64,000 nucleotides of DNA. It comes from Amphiura filiformis (Eukaryota > Echinodermata > Ophiuroidea > Amphilepidida > Amphiuridae). Under the pieces are notes generated by a model. It saw only the letters and a program-made list of their open reading frames with translations. It searched no databases and was not told where the DNA came from. Location of the stretch: contig NC_092628.1 in NCBI RefSeq assembly GCF_039555335.1, positions 97,778,536 to 97,842,535 of the forward strand. The letters run 5' to 3'. A program made the position numbers and the translations under genes. Within the stretch, counting starts at the first letter, position 1; every line of letters begins with the position of its first letter. This document shows, piece after piece, positions 11,630 through 20,125 of the stretch.

Positions 11630-13630
11630 GATTTGGTATATATATCACCAAGATCTTCGGCACATGGTAGCATGCTATCCAATTGGTTATTAACAAATTC
11701 AATGGTCTTATGTTCATTCCACGATATTTTCAGCATCTTCAGCCATCACCACATTTCAAAAGCCAAGATCTTTTTCATATCTGCTATTCCAACCGTTTCA
11801 CAGCCATACAAGGCAATCGATCGGGAACACAATAGCATCCATAATGCGAATCTCGGTAGCTTTAGTCTTTCCATATATTTCTCAAAGCAATTGCGGATGT
11901 TCTTGCCATGGCTATGCGTCTTTTGATTTCCTGTAAAACTGCCCCCTGCATTGTCTATGATCCCAGAAAGGTGAGTGTCAACGTCAAGTTATTCCACAAC
12001 TTCTCCATCCACCTTTACTTGTTGATTTGCATCTGCTCCACAGATCATTGTCCTCAACATTGAGATGTAGCCCGAATTCCTCACTGCTTATTTTTACTGT
12101 TTATGAGGTTTAATTGAAGCTCATCTGACGACCGTGCAATAAGGGTGGCGTCGTCGGCACATCCGAGGTTGTTTATCTTTCTTCCTCCAACTGATACCTG
12201 ACCTGTAACACCGCCAAATGCTCTCCTCACACAAGTACGGTGACAGAATGCATCCTTGACGAACTCCTTGGCCAATAGTGAACCACTCACTGTTTCCACT
12301 CTTTGTTCTAACGGTGTCTTCTTAGTTGTGATATAGCGAGCGAATCAGAACAATTACATGCTCAGAGAAGCTCATTTCTCTCATTATTCTCCATAGCTGC
12401 CTATGGCGCACCCAATCAAATGCCTTGGAGTAGTCGATGAAGCAAAGGTGTATTGCTTGGTGGAATTTCCTATTTTTCTCCATCAGATTCCTCAGGTTGC
12501 CGATTTGGTCTCTTGTTCCTCTCCCTCTTCTAAAGCCAGTCTGCTCTGGTGGTAACTCATTCTCTAGATGATTCTAATTCTCTATGCAATTCGCTGTCGT
12601 AGTCCACGTTACAATATGACCGTTGCCAGGTCAACTGGATTACGCTTTCTTTGTTACGAACCACTGATCAAAATGATCACAACACAAAGCCTATGGCATA
12701 TCAAATATTTGGAACAGGTGTGTGTGCCCAGGCTTGGAGCAGTAACCAATGGTTATTAAATAACCAATGGTTATTAACGTGCACTACGACAGCGAATATG
12801 GAGGATATCACTAGCATGTGAAATTAAAGGAGACGGTGAGGTTGTAAGCATATTCCCTTGTGTCACCCGTTTTTGGTAAAGGTAGGAATACTGACTTTTT
12901 CCAGTCATCTGACCATCCTTTTCTGCTCCAAATTATCTTGTTAGTCTTGTGACTTGTTGTAATACATTCACTTTCAACCCATATTCCTCCTGTGCCTTGT
13001 CTTCTTGAGATGCATATCATTTTTCACAGTATTGTTTCCAACTTGATCTAAATTATGTATCCTCCGTTAGGTTGTTTCCATTCTAATCCTTCAGTACGTT
13101 GAGTCTTCGAACAGGTTTGGAAGTCAATGATTTGATATTTGTATAAAACATCTTTGGTGTTGACCTATATAGACTATCAGTTTCCACTTCAGCACATTTC
13201 TTGATAATGAAAGAAGTTTTCTCTCTTTTAATTTGTTTCTTGATTTTCCTGTTTAACTCACGATACTCTCCAAATCTTTGCTCTGCAAGCCTTTAGCTTT
13301 AACATTTCTTCTTTGTTCAGCCAAATTGAAGACCTCTTCTGTGAGCCAGGGTTTTTCTCTTGCTCATACATCTAGGATGAGTCCCTTGAGCTGTTTTTGT
13401 TACTGCTTTCTTGATGTTTTGTCACAGTTCCTCTGGAGTAGATTCGTCGGAGTCGGTCTCCATTAGACTCTGGAACTGGTTCTTAACTTTGTATTGGTCA
13501 TTGATCTTGCTTACCAAATCTGGGTGGTTTTCGCTGTCGCTTGTCGGTAGATATCAGAAGTTGGTGATCAGATCAGATTCGCTCCTGGGAGGGTCTTTGC
13601 AGATATGAAACTACATGTAGATGTCCATCT
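11630..13630 (-). pseudogene. Decayed RTE-like LINE reverse transcriptase (copy A)
   Basis: Reading leftward, broken frames give these RT segments in order: WSDDWKKSVFLPLPKTGDT (about 12,960-12,845), LCFIDYSKAFDWVRHRQLW (RT motif A with its catalytic Asp, about 12,460-12,400), FTIGQGVRQGCILSP (motif B, about 12,265-12,220), GGRKINNL.CADDATLIA (motif C, 12,185-12,130; the usual Tyr/Phe before ADD is Cys), and a C-terminal LYGCET..FEMW..LKISW stretch near 11,830-11,700. The enzyme would copy LINE RNA at the insertion site. Several stops and frameshifts make this copy dead. Motif wording suggests the RTE/BovB group; the clade call is an inference. Confidence 0.7.
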
Positions 13631-13779
13631 TCTTTGTAACAAGATGATTTGTAGTGCTTTGATCTGGTGATCACCGGGTATATAGTCGTCTCGGGTGTTG
13701 TTTGAAGGTGTTTTAACTTGTTAAAGTTAACTTAATAAAGTTACAGTTAATATTAAAGTTATTAAAGTTTTAACTTATT

Positions 13780-14765
13780 AAAGTAATAATAATTGCAAAT
13801 TTGTACTCTTGGTAAAAGTTAATTATCATCTCTACCCTCTCATTTTGTTTTCCTAAGCCATTACTGCCCATCACATATTTATTTGAACTCCTAGCTCCAA
13901 CGACAGCATTGAAGTTACCTGTGACGATTACATGCGCAGAGAAGCCCATTTCTCTCATTCTCCATAGCTGCTTATGCCGCAAACAATCAAATGCCTCCCG
14001 AGTAGTCGATGAAGCAAAGGTATATTGGTTGATGGAATTTCCTATTTTTCTCCATTAGATTCCTCAGGTTGCCAATTTGGTGAAGTTCCAAGTTCAAGTC
14101 TCTTGTCCCTCTCCCTCTTCTAAAGCCAGCCTGCTCTGGTGGTAACTCATTCTCAAGATGATTGAGAAGGACTTTAAAGTCGATGGTGCGGTTGTTAGCA
14201 CATTCCCTTGTGTCACCCTTGTTTTTGGTAAAGGTAGGACTACTGACTTTTTCCAGTCATCTGGCCATTCTTTTCTGTTCCATATCTTGTTACAGTCTTG
14301 TGAATACCGTCCTCTTCGCTCTTTCAACAGTTCTGCCTGGATGTTGTCAATTCTTAGTGAGTTACCACTTTTGAGCTTTTTCATTGCTTGCTTTACCTCG
14401 CTCACCAGGATCTCTGGTTCACGGTCAGTGTCTTCACTTGCAACCCAATCTTTCTCCTCTGCCTTGTCTTGTTTGTTTCTTACATCTAAGAAAAGTCCCT
14501 CGAACTGTTTTTGTCACTGCTTTCGTGTTGTTTTGTCACAGTTCTTCTGGCGTAGATTCTTCGGAGTCAGTCTCCATTAGACTCTGGAACTGGTTCTTAA
14601 CGTCCAATCTGTATTGGTCATTGATCTTACTTACCAACTCTGGGTGGTTTTCGCTGTCGCTTGATTATCCTTAGTTTCATTCTGATGGTAGATATCAGAT
14701 CAGATCTGCTCCTGGGAGGGTCTTTGCAGATATGATATAACACTAGATGTCCATCTTCTATATAT
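13780..14765 (-). pseudogene. Decayed RTE-like LINE fragment (copy B)
   Basis: A second copy of the same LINE, matching copy A over the block that holds GTCATCTGRCCATYCTTTTC and over the D-Y-S motif region. Reading leftward: SEVKQAMKKLKSGN and DDWKKSVVLPLPKT (N-terminal RT), then the HKQLWRMREMGFSAHVIV finger/palm segment. Around 13,920-13,780 the RT sequence jumps to an endonuclease-like VTGNFNAVVGARS stretch (GDFNA motif). The copy is therefore internally deleted or rearranged. Its 3' flank is interrupted by PLE2; matching sequence resumes at 17,940-18,080. Confidence 0.65.
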
Positions 14766-14770
14766 ATTCA

Positions 14771-14897
14771 AAGAACAGACCTTCCAGAATAGGTAGTCGT
14801 TACTCTGAGTTTCATGCCTAAAAGGCAATCGTCTGACGATTGCCTTTTAGGCATGAAACTCAGAGTAACGACTACCTATTCTGGAAGGTCTGTTCTT
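14771..14897. repeat. Perfect 62-bp inverted repeat (127-bp hairpin)
   Basis: The left arm 14,771-14,832 and right arm 14,836-14,897 are exact reverse complements, separated by CTG. The right half reads CTGACGA (14,833-14,839), then TTGCC-TTTTA-GGCAT, then GAAAC (14,851-14,855). This has the order of a hammerhead core, in which the seventh core base is free, although stem I is irregular. It sits at the junction between LINE copy B and PLE2. The parallel with PLE1 suggests an inverted duplication of a Penelope terminal sequence. Confidence 0.8.
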
Positions 14898-14992
14898 GAA
14901 TTTTTTATACTCTCCCTTTTGGGATTGAGCACTTTATTCAAAAGATAGTCTAACTATGAGTAAAATGTTGTTATATATATAACAACAGACTA

Positions 14993-17677
14993 GATTTGCG
15001 AGCCACATTAAATTCATCAGTACTTGTCTTCGCTTGAAGATTGTTCCTAATGGATTTCGCATGAAGTTTCACGGTAATTCCATTCTCGACACCAACTACA
15101 CATACAGAACCAATAAAGCCCTGTATGATTGCTCTCGCAAGCTTATGCGCTCCACTATCACGTCTATGATCAAACGCAAAGATCACTTTGATGCTCAGAT
15201 GAAACAGTGCAAGCTACAACTTCAGAACGATTTGCCCAATCCTTCAGCGCCTGGGATTTGATTCATAAACTCAATCGTTCCTCTATGAACATTTGTGTGA
15301 TACCAAGGACTCTAAGCTACTTCGCCTATCTCCCTCTGTACCACTCAAGGAGAAGAATACACGCAATCGGTATAAAATGCATGTAATACACGCAATTTAT
15401 GTATTACATGCATTTTGATGATTGATGAAAATAAAATATGAATGAATGAATGACAAATCGGAAGTTAGTGGTCACTATTCCATCAGATCTGCCTTTATCG
15501 GAAGATGAACGTGAAGTCCTTAGTAAAGGCTTGAACTTTGTTCCTTTGGAAAATTCAGTCAATGAATTTGACAACCGTAAAGATCTGGAAGAGTTTTATA
15601 GACGTTTGCGATTAAGATGGCATTTCCAAGATACCGAGTCTACTCAACCATCTGATCAGGATCCTTTCCTTAATCTTCAACAGAAGCAATCTCTCTGGAC
15701 TCCACCAACAGGTGAGAATAGAACATTAGACAAGTTCATCAATGTATGTAGGAAAGATATTGAACCGCATTTCCATAGCAAGACTACGCAGAAACGCAAT
15801 ATTTCCTCTACGGAACGCACCGCTCTCAAATCTTTGAAATCCAACCAGGATTACATTATCAAGTCTGCTGATAAGGGCGGGGCAGTGGTGGTGTGGAGGA
15901 AAGACTTGTACATCAATGAAGCCAACAGGCAGCTATCTGACACTGATACTTACTTGAAACTAGCCGGTGATCCCACTGAAGATAACCAAAAACTGATCTC
16001 CGATACCATCAAGACTCTCATCAAAAAGAATAAACTACCGGACACAGCTAAGCATATGATCCAGCTGTGTCCACAAAGTGCCAACTTCTACATGCTGCCC
16101 AAGATACACAAGCCCGATACTCCTGGAAGACCGATTGTTTCGTCTCATTCTTGCCCAACAGTCCTCATCGCTGAGTATTTGGACACCGTTCTTGCACCAC
16201 TGGTTTCCAGTCTACCTACTTTCATACAAGATTCCCCTCACGCACTTCGTCTTCTTCAAGACTTCTCCTTTCCTACCGGCAGTGACAATTACCTTTTCAC
16301 AATGGACATATCATCCTTATACACCTCTATCCCGCATCATCTTTGTATGAAGGCTCTTACTCATTATTTGGACACTCGCATAGGCTCGAAACGGAATCCG
16401 CCTACAGAAACACAGACTCGTCTCATTGAACTAGTTCTTTCTATGAATACTTTCCAGTTCAATGGAGACTTTTATCAGCAACTCAAAGGTATTGCCATGG
16501 GTGCAAAAATCGGTCCTAGTGTTGCTTGCCTCACCGTTGGGTACATAGAGGATAAAATGCTTCGCACCTATGATCTTCCTAAGCCCTTCCTCTACTAAAG
16601 GTACATCGATGACATTGTAGGGGCATTCTCTGGTGACAGAAAGGATCTCGACCACTTCATCTCCCATGTGAACACCTACAATGAGTCGCTTAACTTCACT
16701 CATGAAATCTCCAGCACTTCAGTAACTTTCTTGGACCTCAAACTTATCATCAACAGCCAAAACAAGATCACTACCACAATCTACTATAAACCCATGGACT
16801 CTCATAGCTACTTACTGTACAATTCCAGCCATCCACCCGCCTGCAAAAAGGGAATCCCATATAGTCAGCTCCTCCGCGCCAAACGCATCTGCAGTGACAC
16901 CAATGATCTGGATCAAGTTCACAATGACATGACTAGTTTTTTCCATGAGCGTGGATACCCTACCGACACCACACAAGCTGCTCTGGATCGAGTTCAATCA
17001 GTAGACAGGGATCTTGCTCTCCAACCATCAGGATCCAAATCTTCTGAAAGAGTTCCCTTGGTTCTCACTTATCATCCGCTTAATCTTCCTATTCGCAATA
17101 TTATCTTCCGTAATCTTTCGTGATACTTCTTGACGACGATTCCACATCCCAAGTTTTTAATCAACTCCCGGTGACCGCCTTCAGAAGGGACAAGAACATT
17201 GGCGACCAGGTCGTCCAAGCGCTTCACACCCCATCCAGCCATGTGACACCCCTGGTACTTTTTGCTGTGATAGGAGAAGGTGTAATACCTGTGCTCATGT
17301 CTCCAATGAAACTCACATCCGCGGTCCCAATGGGGATTTTGACATCACCTCCCACTTCACATGCATCTCTCGCAATGTTGTTTATTGTATTCAATGTACC
17401 AACTGCCATATATTGTACATAGGGGAAACCAGCCGATTAGCAGATCGCATTCACAGAACATCTCCGCTCCATTTCTAAGAACTTTGCTGGTTTCCCTGTT
17501 GCTCGTCATTTCAATCCACCTTCTCTTTGTAATGTTAGCCACTTCAGAGTTTCCGCTGTTATACAATCTCGCGGCTCCAATAAGGACAGACTCATTGCAG
17601 AACACCGCCTGATATTCAAACTCGGCACTATGCAACCTCGTGGACTCAATATTAAGTTTTGTACATTCAATTTGTAA
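14993..17677 (+). pseudogene. Penelope-like RT / GIY-YIG polyprotein, broken
   Basis: N-terminal helix region SHIKFISTCLRLKIVPNGF at about 15,003-15,060, open to 15,261, then two frame changes before 15,360. RT (15,450-16,598): KSADKGGAVVVW, YMLPKIHKP..PGRPIVSS, motif A FTMDISSLYTSIPH with the catalytic Asp, and motif B GIAMGAKIGPSVACL. An in-frame TAA at 16,596-16,598 directly precedes motif C RYIDDIVGAF (from 16,599). The RT/linker continues to 17,123 (VTFLDLKL, IYYKPMDSHSYLLYNSSHP). A frameshift near 17,120 precedes QLPVTAFRRDKN; another near 17,240 precedes the Cys-rich CNTCAHV and the GIY-YIG core VVYCIQCTNCHILYIGETSR; a third lies near 17,455. The C-terminus FCTFNL ends at 17,677. The function was RNA copying and target nicking; this copy is dead. 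Confidence 0.85.
15371..15455 (+). mobile_element. 85-bp mini-insertion in PLE2 with 6-bp duplication
   Basis: AATCGG occurs at 15,365-15,370 and again at 15,456-15,461. Removing the 85 bases between them makes the Penelope frame continuous across the site (codons for NTRNRKLV). The insert begins with a 17-bp perfect hairpin (AAAATGCATGTAATACA and its complement) and ends with ATGA/AATG repeats, like a non-autonomous element with a microsatellite tail. The ATG at 15,450 belongs to the insert, so it is not the native start of the RT protein. Confidence 0.75.
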
Positions 17678-17825
17678 TTTTCTTGTACCACCCTGTTCAC
17701 CCTGTATTTTTCATAGTTGCTTAAGGGGTTTGTTTACATCAGCTTTCTGGTATAGATTTTTCTTATTGTTGTGTAATTGTACTTTAGTTTGTGATGCATT
17801 GTAGTGTAAGTTTTTTCTCTGGTTG

Positions 17826-17864
17826 GCCTCACACTTGTCAAAGGGTCCAACCCGAAACGTCGTG
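17826..17864 (+). ncRNA. Degenerate hammerhead in 3' end of PLE2
   Basis: ACAC, CTTGTCAA, GGG-TCCAA-CCC, GAAAC, GTC and GTGT occur in that order. Stems I (ACAC/GTGT) and II (GGG/CCC) pair, and GAAAC-GTC is intact. The catalytic CTGATGA element has become CTTGTCA, so self-cleavage is unlikely. Confidence 0.5.
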
Positions 17865-17939
17865 TTTATCTATACCTCTTGGTATATATATATTTTGCAC
17901 TGTTTCTAACTTTAATCTCTACGACTATATATATATATA

Positions 17940-18080
17940 GTTGTCTCCGGTGTTGTTTGGTGTTAATAATTGCAAATTTGTTCTCTTGGCAAAAGTCAAC
18001 AATCATCTAACCCTCTCATTTTGTTTTCCTAAGCCATTAATGCCCATCAAATATTTATTGGAACTCATTGCTACGACAAG
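17940..18080 (-). pseudogene. Displaced end of LINE copy B
   Basis: Matches 13,690-13,910 in order and orientation (CGGTGTTGTTTG, AATTGCAAATTTG, CCTCTCATTTTGTTTTCC, TAAGCCATTA), extending into the endonuclease-like segment. PLE2 separates it from the rest. Confidence 0.6.
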
Positions 18081-18214
18081 AATCTCTTTTGTGAATGCAG
18101 TCTTTGGCCTGCTGTGGTTGGATTTCTTCATCACCTGAAAATGGCTACAAGTCTTAAAATCAACATTGGACCTTGTACCTTGTGTGGCTTTAAGACATTT
18201 CTTTTAGTACAAAC

Positions 18215-18610
18215 CTTGTTCAAACCACCCAGATCACCCTACCCCACCGACACCGACCACCCTATCCCCGCCCTCCACACTACTACAGTATTCCCACCAT
18301 GCCCTACTCTACCACCCTTCCCTAAACACACCTTGACCACACTACTCCACCACCACAACATACCATCCCCACCAGGGTTCGAATTCAGTCAATTTTTTTG
18401 CATCGCAGTTTGTGCTATGCAAAACACATGTTTGCATAGCAGTATAGCACTTTTAGCTATGCATTTTGGAAAAGTGCATAGCAGTTGATGGAAATTGCAT
18501 CGCATTTTGCGATGCGATACCGTCGAATTCGATCGCTGATCCCCACCACCCTACCCCTACTTCTACCACCCTCATCCACACAAACACCCTACCCCTAGCA
18601 TGCTATGATT
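18215..18610. repeat. C/A-rich low-complexity block with a palindromic insert
   Basis: Runs of CCACCCTACCCC type fill 18,215-18,375 and 18,540-18,595. Between them, about 18,378-18,537, lies an unrelated segment bounded by TTCGAATTC and GTCGAATTCGAT. It is packed with TGCATAGC/GCTATGCA words in both orientations plus GCATCGC..GCGATGC palindromes. The segment looks like a small non-autonomous element inserted into the array. Confidence 0.6.
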
Positions 18611-18992
18611 TTTATGATCCTCCAGATAAGCAACTCACTGAATAAGCCTTTAAATTTAAGTAACAATATGTGACTAGCCCACAAATTTAACTTTCAATAT
18701 GCTATTTTAATAACAATACGATACATCTCATTCCAAGTGGTGCTTCCTGGATGTATCCCATGATGTTATTGTCAGAAAGTGTATGAAAATGGCGAACTAA
18801 TAAAAATAATAATAATATTCCCTTTTTATTAAAAAAATCTCACAGAAAAAATGTACTGAAACTTTGAATGAAGCATTTGGTAAAAAACAGTAATGATGTC
18901 TACAGTAGATAGTATATTGGCAAAAGCCAATGAATGCTATTGAGTTATCCTAATAACATCCATATTATTGCAAGTTTCTTTCAGTATTTTCA
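18611..18992. other. AT-rich intergenic DNA, nothing recognised
   Basis: No coding segment, repeat boundary or RNA gene is supported here. Confidence 0.45.
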
Positions 18993-19193
18993 TTATAGTA
19001 AAAATTTCATTTGACAATCGTCACACTGTTGGCAGCTGTGTTTATTCAAATTTTTACAACAAGACCCATCAAGAGTTGACTTTTTTCCTTCCTCAACTGG
19101 AAATTTGTGAAAACAGTTTTTACAAATCGACAAATCCAATTTCATGCATTCCTCAATGGCAGCCATAGCTGGGTTCCCGCCCGTAGTGACCAC
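18993..19193 (-). CDS. Candidate Cys-rich terminal exon, unknown gene
   Basis: On the minus strand TTTCATATTTTAG (ending 19,194) makes a plausible splice acceptor, followed by 66 sense codons and a stop at 18,995-18,993. The peptide starts VVTTGGNPAMAAIEECMKLD and is Cys-rich: CKNC, then CC, then CQQCDDC. Its balanced composition is unlike the AT-driven frames around it. I do not recognise the family. The frame does not continue POP5 exon 4, so it is not an in-frame alternative end of that gene. No upstream exon was found; chance or a pseudogene are real alternatives. Confidence 0.25.
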   Translation of the reverse strand: MVTTGGNPAMAAIEECMKLDLSICKNCFHKFPVEEGKKSTLDGSCCKNLNKHSCQQCDDCQMKFLL

Positions 19194-19985
19194 CTAAAAT
19201 ATGAAATGATGCGTCCTTGGCAGGGATTTTAAACTGCATTTCTTCACCCGTGTTACACGTAGACAATAGAATGATGAAAGTTTACAACACAATACAACAT
19301 AACATTGATTTTTAAGTGGCTTTAATCCACCCAATTGGGCAGGCACAACACCAGTTTGGTGCGCCGGGGACCCAGTCATGGCTGACTAAATTCTGGCTAT
19401 CACTTGGCTTGTTGGATTCATCTATATCATAATCGTGTATATACAAAAAGTAAAACCCTCAGAAGGCATTTATGTAATTACTGCTCAAATAGGTCTTTAA
19501 AACAATTTTACTTATTATATTTTGAGGTACTTTTTCAGAACACCCTTGTTTTGAAATAATGGATCAGAATCAACAAGTAAAGAAATTGTCCACATATTGT
19601 TTTAATTTTTCAGGATTTTTACCCTGTTTTGTAACAATGGATCAGAATTTTAAAAAAAGAAAAGAAAAAGTTCAGTGATTTATAGTGAGCTCTATACAGT
19701 CCTAGACATTGACCCACAAGCCTCAGCACACTTTACAGTATAATGTACTTACTTTAGAATAATTTACATGACTTTAGCCATTTTCAAAATTCCTTGACTT
19801 TTAAGTATGCTATGAAAAACGTCGAGGTTGGCTGGCTCTTGCCTTATATATTAGGAGGAAGCTCCTAACCATCTTATCCTATAGTACTGCCGATTAATAT
19901 TAAATGTTAAGGCAAAGATGTAACAATAAACAAGCTACAATGAGGTTTGATCACCAACAGTTGCCAGTTTTTTAGCTGCAGCTCA

Positions 19986-20125
19986 TCAATCGCCAAATTC
20001 GCTATCGTCATCATCGTCACTGTTTTCATCATCCTCTGTGTTGTTTCCTTTCGTGAAGGCAGTACCACTTTCTGACACATTTAAGGTACATTTTTTGAGA
20101 GAGTCCTGCACAGTCTTACGTTCTT
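19986..20125 (-). CDS. POP5: POP5 coding exon 5 and stop
   Basis: Acceptor TGTATTTTTACAG. Encodes EERKTVQDSLKKC and then a Ser/Asp/Glu-rich tail; stop TGA at 19,988-19,986. Acidic C-terminal tails of variable length are usual in POP5. Confidence 0.85.

Larger units (their letters stand above)
14770..17930 (+). mobile_element. PLE2: near-complete Penelope-like element, inactive
   Basis: This element has N-terminal, RT, linker and GIY-YIG coding segments in the standard Penelope order on the plus strand. Its left edge carries the palindrome, its right edge a degenerate hammerhead and TA-rich sequence. Both flanks are pieces of the same LINE: sequence leaves copy B near 14,757 after CCATCTTCTA and resumes after 17,940 with TTGTCTCCGGTGTTGTTTG. 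In copy A these two blocks lie close together. The insertion is therefore younger than the LINE. Confidence 0.8.

Noticed and set aside
15450-15461. ATG at 15,450 as the native start of the Penelope RT
   Set aside because: It lies in the 85-bp insertion; family sequence continues upstream of the insertion.
18993-20125. Cys-rich exon as an alternative last exon of POP5
   Set aside because: Joining it to POP5 exon 4 puts it in another frame and reaches a stop after about a dozen codons.
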